Shown here: positions 33,013-42,368 of the stretch, piece after piece
Layout: the number at the start of each line of letters is the position of its first letter
Numbering within the stretch: the first letter of the stretch is position 1
Assembly: GCA_963725655.1 (NCBI GenBank)
Contig: CAVRYY010000001.1
Span: forward strand, 1,302,001 to 1,366,000
Length of the DNA: 64,000 nt
From: CAVRXT01 sp963725655
GTDB lineage: Bacteria > Acidobacteriota > Terriglobia > Acidiferrales > UBA7541
Reading direction: 5' to 3'
Notes under the pieces: generated by a model
What the model saw: the letters and a program-made list of their open reading frames with translations, nothing else
What the model was told of the DNA's origin: nothing
Databases searched by the model: none
Translations under genes and position numbers: made by a program

Positions 33013-34518
33013 ATGCGACTTTTGGAAGTAGTTGCCGGCGCAGAAGTGCGGAACGTAAGCGGGCAGGCGGATCGTGAAATCGCGGCGATCGCCTACGACA
33101 GCCGCAAGGTGGTTCCGGGAACGATTTTCTTTGCGCTGAAGGGCGAGAAGCTGAACGGCGCCGATTTCGTGGCGGGCGCGGTGCAGCGCGGGGCAATCGC
33201 GGTGGCGAGCGAAGAGCGCCGGGCGCTCGAAAACTTGCCGGAAAATATTGCCACGGTGGAATTGCTGGCGGGAGCCGAGCGGCGAGCTTTGGCCACCGCG
33301 GCTGCGAATTTCTATCACCATCCGGCGCAAGCACTGGCGCTCGCCGGGGTTACCGGGACCAATGGCAAGACCACTACAACATTTCTAATCGACGCGATTT
33401 TGCGCGCGGCGGGGAAAATCACCGGGATGGTGGGGACGACCGGATACCGCACGCCGCGTGGTCCTCGGCCAGCGGTGAATACTACTCCGGAATCGCTGGA
33501 CATCCAGGAAATGATGGCGGAGGTGCGGGACGCCGGCGGTTCGCACATGGTGATGGAAGTGAGCTCCCATGGGTTGGCGAAAGAACGGGTGTGGGGCTGC
33601 GCTTTTCAGGCGGCGGTGTTCACCAACTTGACCCACGACCATTTGAATTTTCATGGAAACTTCGAAAACTACTTCGCTGCCAAGCGCCGGCTATTCGAAG
33701 GAACCGGAGCGGCAGCGCCGCGCTTTGGAGTGATCAACATCGACGACGCTTATGGACGCCTGCTCCAAGGGCTTTCCCAGGAAACACTGACCTACGGGCT
33801 CGACACGGGCGCGCAGATTACCACCAAGAAATTCTCGAGGGCATTTACGGGACTGGAATTCACCGCGCAGACGCCGGCCGGAAAAATCGAAGTGCGATCG
33901 GCATTGGTGGGTCGGGTGAATGTGTACAACATTCTGGCAGCGATCGGAGCGGGCTTGGCGCTGGGGATTTCGCCGGCGGCAATCGAGACGGGAATTCGGG
34001 AACTGACGGCGGTGCCAGGGCGCTTCGAGCGAATTGATGAGGGCCAGGAATTCCGTGTGGTGGTCGATTACGCGCACGCCGACGACGCGCTGCGAAACTT
34101 GCTGAGGGTGGCGCGCGAACTGGCGGGAACGGGGCGGATCATTTTGCTGTTCGGCGCCGGGGGAAATCGCGACCGGAGCACGCGTCCGCTGATGGGCGAG
34201 GCGGCCGGTTCGTTGAGCGATCTGGTGATATTGACGAGCGACAACCCGCGCACGGAAGACCCGCTGCGGATTATCAACGATGTGGTGGTCGGCTTGCAGA
34301 AGGTAAATGGCAGCTATCAAATCGAACCGGACCGCGAGCGGGCCATCGAAATGGCATTTGACGCGGCGCGTTCGGGAGACATCGTGCTGCTGGCGGGCAA
34401 GGGGCATGAAAGCTCGCAAATATTGAAGGATCGGACGTTTAGGTTCGATGATCGAGAAATGGCGCGGGCAATTCTCCGGCGGCGCGGCTATGGCAAGTCG
34501 GATGCAACCGGGGATTGA
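33013..34518 (+). CDS. murE: UDP-MurNAc-tripeptide ligase MurE (meso-diaminopimelate-adding)
   Basis: ATP-dependent ligase that adds the third amino acid to UDP-MurNAc-L-Ala-D-Glu. The P-loop is GVTGTNGKTTTT, the lysine-carbamylation and Mg blocks are VNTTPESLDIQ and VMEVSSHGL, and the ligase C-domain has VVDYAHADDALRNLL. The specificity motif reads TSDNPRTEDP; DNPR is the signature of meso-DAP enzymes, so the peptidoglycan is predicted to be A1-gamma. ATG 33013 (MRLLEVV) matches family starts and gives 501 aa. A TTG at 32929 overlapping the ftsI stop is an alternative that would add 28 residues. Confidence 0.95.
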   Translation: MRLLEVVAGAEVRNVSGQADREIAAIAYDSRKVVPGTIFFALKGEKLNGADFVAGAVQRGAIAVASEERRALENLPENIATVELLAGAERRALATAAANFYHHPAQALALAGVTGTNGKTTTTFLIDAILRAAGKITGMVGTTGYRTPRGPRPAVNTTPESLDIQEMMAEVRDAGGSHMVMEVSSHGLAKERVWGCAFQAAVFTNLTHDHLNFHGNFENYFAAKRRLFEGTGAAAPRFGVINIDDAYGRLLQGLSQETLTYGLDTGAQITTKKFSRAFTGLEFTAQTPAGKIEVRSALVGRVNVYNILAAIGAGLALGISPAAIETGIRELTAVPGRFERIDEGQEFRVVVDYAHADDALRNLLRVARELAGTGRIILLFGAGGNRDRSTRPLMGEAAGSLSDLVILTSDNPRTEDPLRIINDVVVGLQKVNGSYQIEPDRERAIEMAFDAARSGDIVLLAGKGHESSQILKDRTFRFDDREMARAILRRRGYGKSDATGD

Positions 34519-34565
34519 AGGGTTTGGTTGGACAGTAGTTGGCCGGTAGTTAGCGGGGAGACGCG

Positions 34566-36047
34566 ATGCTGCAGTGGACGATCGAACAAGTGGCCCGGGC
34601 GCTGGATTCGCCGAAGCCGACGGCGGTTGCTGCGGCGTCGCTGGTGGTTGGCGTATCGATCGATTCGCGAAGCGTTAAGCCGGGGGAAGTGTTCTTCGCG
34701 ATCCACGGACCGCGTCACGATGGACACGAATTTGTGAGCGAGGTCTTGACCCGCGGAGTAGCAGCAGTTGTGATTTCGCAGGACCGCTGGGCGGATTTCC
34801 CGGGCGCGCTGCAAAGCCGGGCGATCGGCGTCAGCGACACGGTGGCCGCGTTGGGGAAATTGTCGTCGGAGGTGTGCCGCGCGTGGCGCGGCGCGGGAAG
34901 CAGCCGGCGCGTCGCTGGTGTGGCTGGCTCGGTGGGAAAGACAACCACCAAAGAAATTTTGGCGGCGCTCTTGTCGGCGCGATATCGGGTGCTGAAGTCA
35001 CAAGGAAACTTGAACAACGAATTTGGGCTTCCGCTGACGCTGTTGCAACTCAACGAAGAACATGAAGCGGTGGTTCTAGAAATGGGGATGTCGCGGGCAG
35101 GGGAATTGGGGCGCCTGGCGAAGATTGCCGAGCCGGACGCCGGAGTGATCACGAGGGTCGCGGTGGAGCACCTGGAATTTTTTTCATCGATTAACGAGAT
35201 CGCCAAAGCGGAGCGCGAACTAATCGAAAATTTGCCGGGACCCGGGGCCGCGGCGGTGCTGAATCTCGACGACGAACGCGTGGCGCGTTTCGCGGAAGTG
35301 GCGCCGGGAAAAGTGATTTGGTTCGGCGAAAGCCACGCGGCCGATTTCCGCGCCGAAAACATCGAGGATCGTGGGATCCGCGGCACGGTCTTCGATTTTG
35401 TGTGGCCAGGGGGACAGCAGCGGCTGGAACTTCCGTTGGCGGGGCGGCACAACGTGGGTAACGCCCTGGCGGCATTGGCAGCGGCGAGCGAGTGGGGAGT
35501 GGGAGCGGCCGAAGCGCTGGAAGTGTTTCCGCGGCTGCAGCCCGCGGAGATGCGCGGGGAAATCGTGGAGTTCGAGGCGGGATTTACGGTGATCAACGAC
35601 AGCTACAACTCGAGTCCGCTGGCGCTGGCCGCCGCCGCCGAACTGATCGCCGCGACCGAAGGATATCGCCGGCGCATCCTGGCGGCCGGAGAGATGCTGG
35701 AGTTGGGCGCGGAATCGGTGGAACTGCATCGCGACGCCGGCCGCAGCGTGGGCGCGGCGGGGAAAGCGGATTGGATCATCGGGGTGCGCGGCGCCGCGGC
35801 GGAAATGGTGCGGGCGGCGATTGAGGCGGGGCACCCGCGCGATCGCGCGAAATACTTCGATAGTTCCGAAGAAGCGGCAAGCTTTCTCACTGGATTTCTG
35901 GAGCGCGGCGATTTGCTTTTGATCAAAGGATCGCGCGGCGTGCGCATGGAGAAAATTTTGACGGCGGTAGAAGCGCGGCATCGACTGAAGGATGGCAAGG
36001 CCGAGGGAGCAGTGAGCGTGGGTCACGGACACGAGGAGCCCAGCTAA
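34566..36047 (+). CDS. murF: UDP-MurNAc-pentapeptide synthetase MurF
   Basis: Ligase that adds D-Ala-D-Ala to the UDP-MurNAc-tripeptide. The N-terminal substrate-binding domain has SIDSRSVKPGEVFFAIHG. The P-loop is VAGSVGKTTTKE near residue 117, followed by the SQGNLNNEFGLPLTLL block that is typical of MurF. The C-domain includes VINDSYNSSPLAL and ILAAGEMLELG. It is 493 aa, slightly longer than E. coli MurF. ATG 34566 follows GGGGAG. No ddl gene accompanies it, so D-Ala-D-Ala ligase must be encoded elsewhere. Confidence 0.95.
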   Translation: MLQWTIEQVARALDSPKPTAVAAASLVVGVSIDSRSVKPGEVFFAIHGPRHDGHEFVSEVLTRGVAAVVISQDRWADFPGALQSRAIGVSDTVAALGKLSSEVCRAWRGAGSSRRVAGVAGSVGKTTTKEILAALLSARYRVLKSQGNLNNEFGLPLTLLQLNEEHEAVVLEMGMSRAGELGRLAKIAEPDAGVITRVAVEHLEFFSSINEIAKAERELIENLPGPGAAAVLNLDDERVARFAEVAPGKVIWFGESHAADFRAENIEDRGIRGTVFDFVWPGGQQRLELPLAGRHNVGNALAALAAASEWGVGAAEALEVFPRLQPAEMRGEIVEFEAGFTVINDSYNSSPLALAAAAELIAATEGYRRRILAAGEMLELGAESVELHRDAGRSVGAAGKADWIIGVRGAAAEMVRAAIEAGHPRDRAKYFDSSEEAASFLTGFLERGDLLLIKGSRGVRMEKILTAVEARHRLKDGKAEGAVSVGHGHEEPS

Positions 36048-36048
36048 A

Positions 36049-37182
36049 ATGCTCTACTACCTGCTCTTTTTCGTGTTGCACAAGCATTGGAGCGCGCTGA
36101 ACGTCTTCCGCTACTTGACGGTGCGGACAGCCATCGCCACGTTGACGTCGCTGTTTCTCTCGCTGGCGCTGGGTCCGTGGGTGATCCGCCGCCTGCGCGC
36201 TATGCAGGTGAAGCAGTACATCCGCACGGAAGGTCCGGAGAGCCACCAGGCCAAAGCCGGAACGCCGACCATGGGCGGAGTGCTCATCGTGGCGGCCATC
36301 GCGATTCCCACGTTGTTGTGGGCGGATGTGCGCAGTCCGTACGCGATGCTGGCGGTGGCGGCGACGGTGGCGTTTGGAGCCATCGGGTTCGTCGACGATT
36401 ACAACAAAGTGGTGCGGCGACGGAATCTGGGCCTCACCGCCAAAGTGAAGTTCGGCTTGCAGGTACTTACTTGCGTGGGCGTGGGATCGGTGCTGATCGG
36501 CTTGCAGCAAAAGGGGGTGTATTCGACGGCGCTCAGCGTGCCATTTTTCAAGCGCCTGCACCCGGACCTGGTGGTGCGCTCGCTGCTCACGAGAAGCGTG
36601 GTGTGGCCGCTGGCGTTCGTGCCGTTCATTTTGTTTTTGATCCTGGTGATTGTGGGGTCTTCGAACGGAGTGAATTTGACCGACGGGCTGGACGGCCTGG
36701 CGATCGGCTGCGTGCTGGTATCGGCGGGGGCGCTGACGGTGCTGACGTATCTTTCCAGCCACGCGCGCTTCGCGGAATATCTGGAGATTCAGTGGATCCC
36801 GGAGGTAGGGGAGCTGACGATTTTTTGCGGGTCGGTGCTGGGCGCATCGCTCGGATTCCTTTGGTACAACGCCCATCCGGCGGAGCTGTTTATGGGCGAC
36901 GTCGGTTCGCTGGCCCTGGGCGGAGCGATCGGCGTAGTTGCGGTGATCATCAAGCAGGAAATTCTGCTGCTCTCGGTCGGCGGCGTATTTTTCCTCGAGA
37001 CCCTTTCGGTAATTCTGCAGGTGGGCTCGTTCAAACTCACCGGTAAACGTATTTTTCGGATGGCGCCGCTGCATCATCATTTCGAGCTGATGGGATGGAG
37101 CGAGTCCAAAATTATCGTGCGGTTCTGGATATTGGCGCTGGTATTTGCGTTGTTTTCGCTCACCACGCTGAAGCTTAGGTAG
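36049..37182 (+). CDS. mraY: Phospho-MurNAc-pentapeptide translocase MraY
   Basis: Integral membrane enzyme that transfers phospho-MurNAc-pentapeptide to undecaprenyl phosphate, forming lipid I. About ten helices are visible in 377 aa. Family marks are KAGTPTMGG near residue 70, the Asp pair in FVDDYNK, the NLTDGLDGLAIG block with catalytic Asp, LFMGDVGSLALGG and the histidine-rich MAPLHHHFELMGW loop. It starts one base after the murF stop region, so it is tightly coupled. Confidence 0.96.
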   Translation: MLYYLLFFVLHKHWSALNVFRYLTVRTAIATLTSLFLSLALGPWVIRRLRAMQVKQYIRTEGPESHQAKAGTPTMGGVLIVAAIAIPTLLWADVRSPYAMLAVAATVAFGAIGFVDDYNKVVRRRNLGLTAKVKFGLQVLTCVGVGSVLIGLQQKGVYSTALSVPFFKRLHPDLVVRSLLTRSVVWPLAFVPFILFLILVIVGSSNGVNLTDGLDGLAIGCVLVSAGALTVLTYLSSHARFAEYLEIQWIPEVGELTIFCGSVLGASLGFLWYNAHPAELFMGDVGSLALGGAIGVVAVIIKQEILLLSVGGVFFLETLSVILQVGSFKLTGKRIFRMAPLHHHFELMGWSESKIIVRFWILALVFALFSLTTLKLR

Positions 37183-37189
37183 AAAGGAA

Positions 37190-38578
37190 ATGAAGCCAGG
37201 AACTCAACTCGCGGGCCGAAAAGTGCTGGTAGTTGGCTTGGCACGCTCCGGTATGGCGGCAGCAGAGTATGCGTTGGCGGCCGGCGCAAGAGTGGCAGCC
37301 ACCGACGTGAAGACAGCGGCAGAGTTGGGCCCGGCGGCAGCGAGTCTCGCAGCGCGGGGCGTGCGGATGCACCTTGGGACGAGTGGCGACATGGCGTTTC
37401 AGGATGCGGAATTGGTGGTGGTGAGTCCCGGAGTGCCGTCGAATTTGCCGGGAATCATGCGAGCGCGGGAGCGCGGCGTTGCGGTATGGGGCGAAGTGGA
37501 ACTGGCGTGGCGAGCGATGCGAGGACGGATGATCGGGATCACCGGATCGAATGGGAAAACGACGACCACCGCGCTCACTGGCCACCTGTTGAAGACCGCG
37601 GGGATTCCGACGTTAATCGGCGGAAACATTGGCACGCCGCTAATATCGCTCGCGGCGGAATCGACCAGTGCGACGGTAACGGTGGCGGAGATTAGCAGCT
37701 TCCAACTGGAGACGATCGACGCTTTCCATCCGGACGTGGCAGCGCTGCTGAACCTGACTCCGGACCATATCGACCGCCACGGATCGTTTGAAGAATATGC
37801 GCGGATGAAGCTTCGAATGTTTGAGAACCAGACCGAGACCGACATCGCGATCTTAAACGCGGACGATGCCGAAGTAGCGAAACGGGCCCCGGCGCGCGCG
37901 CAAACCTGGTGGTTCAGCCGCGAGAAGCGCGTGGTCGAGGGAACATCGGTGCAGGATGGGCAAATCGTGTTTCGCCGGGAAGGGGAGGAATCGCCGATCC
38001 TGCGGATCGAGGAGATACCGTTGCGCGGGGCGCACAACGTGGAAAACGCGCTCGCGGCGAGCGCTGCGGCGTGCCTGGTGGGAGCGGACCCGCAGGCGGT
38101 GGCGGCCGGAGTGCGCAGTTTTGCTGGCGTGGAGCACCGGCTGGAATTCGTGCGTGAGGCGGGCGGGGTGGAATATTACAACGACTCGAAAGCAACCAAC
38201 GTGGACGCAACGCGCAAAGCACTCGAAGCTTTTTCGGGCAACGTGATCGTGATCCTGGGCGGGAAAGACAAAGGGAGCGACTACGGGACGCTTTCGGAGC
38301 TATTACGCGAGCGCGCCCGGCTGGTGCTGTTGATCGGCGCGGCGGCGGAAAAAATCGCCTCACAGATTGAGGGCGTAGTGGCGCTGCAATATGCGGGCAC
38401 TCTGGACCGAGCGGTGGAGATCGCCGCCCAGCGCGCGCGGTCCGGGGATACCGTGCTGCTGGCGCCTGCCTGCGCAAGCTTCGACCAATTCGACAATTTC
38501 GAGCACCGCGGACGGGTATTTCGGCAACTGGTGATGGCGTTACCGGCGGCGCCCGGGGCGGCACCAACCAAGGGATAG
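37190..38578 (+). CDS. murD: UDP-MurNAc-L-Ala:D-glutamate ligase MurD
   Basis: Adds D-glutamate to UDP-MurNAc-L-alanine. The N-terminal Rossmann-like domain starts KVLVVGLARSGMAAA. The P-loop is GITGSNGKTTTT near residue 120, followed by GGNIGTPL, the EISSFQLE block and NLTPDHIDRH. The C-domain has EYYNDSKATNVDAT and VILGGKDKGSDY, both diagnostic of MurD. Length is 462 aa, as expected. ATG follows AGAAAGGAA. Confidence 0.96.
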   Translation: MKPGTQLAGRKVLVVGLARSGMAAAEYALAAGARVAATDVKTAAELGPAAASLAARGVRMHLGTSGDMAFQDAELVVVSPGVPSNLPGIMRARERGVAVWGEVELAWRAMRGRMIGITGSNGKTTTTALTGHLLKTAGIPTLIGGNIGTPLISLAAESTSATVTVAEISSFQLETIDAFHPDVAALLNLTPDHIDRHGSFEEYARMKLRMFENQTETDIAILNADDAEVAKRAPARAQTWWFSREKRVVEGTSVQDGQIVFRREGEESPILRIEEIPLRGAHNVENALAASAAACLVGADPQAVAAGVRSFAGVEHRLEFVREAGGVEYYNDSKATNVDATRKALEAFSGNVIVILGGKDKGSDYGTLSELLRERARLVLLIGAAAEKIASQIEGVVALQYAGTLDRAVEIAAQRARSGDTVLLAPACASFDQFDNFEHRGRVFRQLVMALPAAPGAAPTKG

Positions 38579-38621
38579 CAAGGGATAGAGAGCGGTAGAG
38601 GAATTAGGGGAAGAGATCGAG

Positions 38622-39728
38622 ATGCCACGCAGTATGCAACATGATCGGCAGCTTTTCGGGGTGACGCTGGCGCTGTGCCTGATCGGCGCGGTGATGGTGT
38701 TCAGCGCGTCGGCAGTAACCGCACGCGAGCATTATCACTACGGCGCCTATTTTTTCCTGAGGCAGGTGCTGTTTTTGGGGTTGGGATGCGCGGCGATGTT
38801 CTGGCTGATGAACGTCGACTATCGCAAGTTGCGTCAGCCGCAGGTGATTTTTTCGGGGCTGGCTGGCGTGATCCTGCTGCTGATCGGGGTGCTGTTTCTG
38901 GACCGCTCGCATGCCACCCACCGATGGATGCGGTTGGGCCCGGCCAGCCTGCAACCGTCGGAATTGGCCAAGCTGGTGGTGATTCTGTATCTGGGATGGT
39001 TCCTCGAGCGGCGGCGGCTGCCGGAGAAATTCACCGCAAACAATATCGTGCAGACGCTGCTGCCGGCGCTAGCTCCGGTGACCTTAATGATGGTGTTGGT
39101 GCTGATGGAGCCGGACCTGGGAACGGCGTGCCTGATTTTTATCACCATTCTGGCCATGCTGTTTATCGCGGGAATTTCGGTGCGATACCTGGGTTACGCG
39201 GCGGTGGCGCTGGTCCCGGTGATGTACCTGTTGATTGTGTGCTTCCCGTACCGCTACGCGCGGATTTTGGCCTTCTGGTCGCCGGAAGCGGATCCCCAAG
39301 GACACGGATTTCAGTTGCTGCAATCGCTGATCGCGGTGGGCTCCGGCGGACTTACGGGGGTAGGGCTGATGGAGAGCCACCAAAAATTATTTTATCTGCC
39401 CGAAGCGCATACCGACTTTATCTACGCGGTGCTGTGCGAGGAGATGGGATACATCGGCGCGGTGGCGGTGGTGGCGCTGTTCGCGTGGTATGGCTGGCGA
39501 GGGTTGCGCGCCTCGCTGCGGGCCCCTGACGACTTCGGAAAATTTCTGGGTCTGGGAATCACCACCATGGTGGTAGCCCAGGCGCTAATCAACTTGAGCG
39601 TCGTGCTCGGCCTGGTCCCGACCAAAGGAATCTCGTTGCCGTTCGTCAGCTACGGGGGCACCAGCTTGCTAGTGATGCTGATCGCCACCGGGGTGCTCTT
39701 GAATATCAGCCAACACGCCGAGGAATGA
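38622..39728 (+). CDS. ftsW: Septal peptidoglycan glycosyltransferase FtsW
   Basis: SEDS-family polymerase acting with FtsI at the septum. Ten helices fit the 368 aa. Motifs include VMVFSASAV in helix 1, ATHRWMRLGPASLQPSELAKL, the PDLGTA block, the AHTDFIYAVLCEEMGY loop, where the catalytic Asp of SEDS proteins lies, and TKGISLPFVSYGGTSLL. FtsW rather than RodA is supported by position between murD and murG. ATG 38622 is separated from murD by 43 bases. Confidence 0.95.
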   Translation: MPRSMQHDRQLFGVTLALCLIGAVMVFSASAVTAREHYHYGAYFFLRQVLFLGLGCAAMFWLMNVDYRKLRQPQVIFSGLAGVILLLIGVLFLDRSHATHRWMRLGPASLQPSELAKLVVILYLGWFLERRRLPEKFTANNIVQTLLPALAPVTLMMVLVLMEPDLGTACLIFITILAMLFIAGISVRYLGYAAVALVPVMYLLIVCFPYRYARILAFWSPEADPQGHGFQLLQSLIAVGSGGLTGVGLMESHQKLFYLPEAHTDFIYAVLCEEMGYIGAVAVVALFAWYGWRGLRASLRAPDDFGKFLGLGITTMVVAQALINLSVVLGLVPTKGISLPFVSYGGTSLLVMLIATGVLLNISQHAEE

Positions 39729-39783
39729 TGGTCCGGCGGAAATCGCAGCAGCGCAACAACCGGCCGAGGAGCCGAACGCCAGA

Positions 39784-40965
39784 ATGAAACTGCTGATCGC
39801 CGGGGGCGGCACCGGGGGCCACGTGATTCCGGCGATGGCGGTGGCGCGGGAATGGCTGCGGCGGGGCGTGGCGGAAGACGGCGCCGCCGGCCCAGCCGGC
39901 TGGGCTAGCGGGTTGGCGAGCCGGGAAGTGGTGATCGTTGGCACCCAGGCGGGGCTCGAAGCGCGGCTGGTGCCGCAGGCGGGTTTGCCGCTGGAAACGA
40001 TTCGTGCAGCGGGATTGAAGGGAATGGGAGGAGCGAAGTTGTTGCGCAATGCAGCCATGCTGGTTCCGGGGTTCATCGATTCCGAAGGAATCTTGCAGCG
40101 CCACCAGTTCGCGGCGGCGTTAGGGGTAGGCGGATACGCATCTGGGCCAATGATGCTGCTGGCAGTGATGCACTCCATTCCCACAGTGGTGTTCGAGCCG
40201 AACGTCGAGCCGGGATTCACCAACCGAATTTTGGCGGACATGGCCACGCGCGTGGCGGTGGGATTCGAAGCGGCGCTGGACCGCTGGGGACGAAAAGCAG
40301 TGGTCACCGGCTGTCCGGTGCGAGCGGAATTCTTCAATACGCCCGATTCGGCGCCGCGCGCGCCCTTCCGTTTGCTGATCACCGGTGGCAGCCGCGGGGC
40401 TTTGCCGATCAATCGCGCGGTGGTGGACGCGTTGAAATCGCTGGCAGCCAAAAAAAATCAGCTTTTGATCGTGCACCAGACCGGAGAACGCGACTATAAT
40501 GCAGTTCGAACTGCATATGCGCGACACGAATTTAGCGCGGAGGTCAGCCCCTTCATCGAGAACATGGCGGAGCAGTTTGCCCAGGCTGACCTAATCGTCT
40601 GCCGCGCGGGCGCGATCACCGTGGCGGAAATCGCCGCCGCCGGACGTGCCGCCATCTTCATACCCTTCGGCGCCGCCACCGATGCGCACCAATTGCGAAA
40701 CGCGCAGACGATGGAAGCCGCAGGCGCCGCGCGAGTGTTGCCCCAGGAAGAGCTGACCGGCGAGCGTTTGACCCGCGAGATTTTTTCCCTGTTGGACCAG
40801 CCCCAAACACTAGTAGACATGGCGCGGCGTGCGCGAACTTTGGCGCGCCCGCGAGCGGTGCAGGATATCGCCGACCTGCTCGAATCGGTGGCGCTGGTTC
40901 CTGCGGGCTCGCCACGTTCGCACTCGCCGGGCAGCGGGCCGGCGGAAATGGCGGCGCGTTCATGA
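39784..40965 (+). CDS. murG: Lipid II synthase MurG
   Basis: GT-B glycosyltransferase that adds GlcNAc from UDP-GlcNAc to lipid I at the inner face of the membrane. The first glycine loop is LIAGGGTGGHVIPAMA; the second domain has LLITGGSRGA and the CRAGAITVAEIAAAGRA donor-binding block. Compared with E. coli it carries a short Gly/Ala-rich insert near residues 32-46 (EDGAAGPAGWASG) and a Ser/Pro tail, giving 393 aa instead of about 355. The donor-site FIPFGAATDAHQLRNA block is somewhat diverged. The stop overlaps murC as ATGA. Confidence 0.95.
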   Translation: MKLLIAGGGTGGHVIPAMAVAREWLRRGVAEDGAAGPAGWASGLASREVVIVGTQAGLEARLVPQAGLPLETIRAAGLKGMGGAKLLRNAAMLVPGFIDSEGILQRHQFAAALGVGGYASGPMMLLAVMHSIPTVVFEPNVEPGFTNRILADMATRVAVGFEAALDRWGRKAVVTGCPVRAEFFNTPDSAPRAPFRLLITGGSRGALPINRAVVDALKSLAAKKNQLLIVHQTGERDYNAVRTAYARHEFSAEVSPFIENMAEQFAQADLIVCRAGAITVAEIAAAGRAAIFIPFGAATDAHQLRNAQTMEAAGAARVLPQEELTGERLTREIFSLLDQPQTLVDMARRARTLARPRAVQDIADLLESVALVPAGSPRSHSPGSGPAEMAARS

Positions 40966-42368
40966 CCATCACTTTCCGGAATTTTCAGCGTATCCATCTG
41001 GTGGGGATCGGCGGCAGCGGCATGAGCGGCATCGCGGAAGTGCTGCTCTCTACCGGCTACGCGGTGTCGGGTTCCGATACCAAGCAATCGGGCGTCACCG
41101 AGCGGCTTACCAACCTGGGCGCGCGGATTTTCAGCGGACATCGCGCCGAGCAGGTGCATGGCGCGCACGTGGTGGTGATTTCTTCGGCGGTGCGGCCCGG
41201 GAACGTGGAAGTGGTGGAAGCGCACCGGCTGAAAATTCCGGTGATCCCGCGCGCCGAAATGCTGGCGGAACTAATGCGGTTGAAATACGGGATCGCGGTC
41301 GCCGGGGCGCACGGAAAGACTACCACCACATCGATGACCGCCTCGGTGCTGGCGGCCGCGGGGCTCGATCCCACTTTTGTGGTCGGCGGACGAGTGAATC
41401 ACGCGGGGTCCAACGCGCGCGTCGGGCAGGGCGATTACATGGTTGTGGAAGCGGACGAGAGCGATCGATCGTTCCTGTTGTTGGCGCCGGTGGTGGCAAT
41501 CGTCACCAACATCGACCGCGAGCATCTGGACCAATATTCTTCGCTGGAGGAAATCCAGCGCGTGTTTTTGCAATTCGTGAACCGCGTGCCGTTCTACGGG
41601 CAGGTAATCCTTTGCCTCGACGATCCCAACGTGGAAGGAATCCTGGCCGGCGTGAAGCGTCCAGTGGTGACCTACGGCACATCGGAGCAATCGGACTTAG
41701 TGATCCACGATATCCGTATGAAAGGCCTGGCCAGCGATTTCCGGCTGCGGTTCCGCGGCGAGGATTTCGGCGAGTGCCATCTGCCGTCGCCTCCGGGCAT
41801 TCATAACATCCGCAACGCGGCCGCGGCTGTGGCGGCGGGGCTGTACCTGAATTTGCCGCCGGAGCTGATTCGACTGGGCCTGGAAAAGTTCGGCGGCGTC
41901 GGGCGGCGCTTTGAGGTGAAGGGAACCTTCGGGGGCGTGACGCTGATCGACGATTACGGCCATCATCCCGCGGAAATTCGCGCCACCCTGGAAGCCGCTT
42001 ACGGCTGCGGGTTCGACCGCCTGATCGTTTTGTTTCAGCCCCATCGCTACTCGCGGACGCTGCACCTGTGGGAAGAATTTCGGACGGCCTTTCCGCACGC
42101 CGACGTGTTGGTGGTGACGGATATTCATGCCGCGGGCGAGCAGGCTATCGAAGGCGTTACCGGCGAACGGCTGGCGGAAGCGATCGCCACCGCTGGCCAC
42201 CCCAGCGTGATTTATTCATCCACCATGCAGACGGCCATCGAGTTCCTGCTGCGCGAAGCGCGTCCAGGCGACGCCGTGCTCACCATCGGGGCCGGTAGCG
42301 TCTACCGCGCGCTCGATGAGCTAGCCATGCTGCTGGGGTCGCAGATACCGGCGTCCCATGCGGATTGA
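40962..42368 (+). CDS. murC: UDP-MurNAc:L-alanine ligase MurC
   Basis: First Mur ligase, adding L-alanine to UDP-MurNAc. The N-terminal glycine loop is HLVGIGGSGMSGIAEVL, the P-loop is VAGAHGKTTTTS near residue 110, the VEADESDRSF block carries metal ligands, and the C-domain has IDDYGHHPAEIRATL and FQPHRYSRT. Length is 468 aa. It overlaps murG by four bases and murB by eleven bases, so these three genes are translated in step. Confidence 0.96.
   Translation: MTITFRNFQRIHLVGIGGSGMSGIAEVLLSTGYAVSGSDTKQSGVTERLTNLGARIFSGHRAEQVHGAHVVVISSAVRPGNVEVVEAHRLKIPVIPRAEMLAELMRLKYGIAVAGAHGKTTTTSMTASVLAAAGLDPTFVVGGRVNHAGSNARVGQGDYMVVEADESDRSFLLLAPVVAIVTNIDREHLDQYSSLEEIQRVFLQFVNRVPFYGQVILCLDDPNVEGILAGVKRPVVTYGTSEQSDLVIHDIRMKGLASDFRLRFRGEDFGECHLPSPPGIHNIRNAAAAVAAGLYLNLPPELIRLGLEKFGGVGRRFEVKGTFGGVTLIDDYGHHPAEIRATLEAAYGCGFDRLIVLFQPHRYSRTLHLWEEFRTAFPHADVLVVTDIHAAGEQAIEGVTGERLAEAIATAGHPSVIYSSTMQTAIEFLLREARPGDAVLTIGAGSVYRALDELAMLLGSQIPASHAD

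Noticed and set aside
30821..33334. Very long open frame on the minus strand opposite ftsI
   Set aside because: It is Arg/His-rich with no recognisable motif and covers a gene with all PBP active-site motifs. It is a codon-bias shadow.
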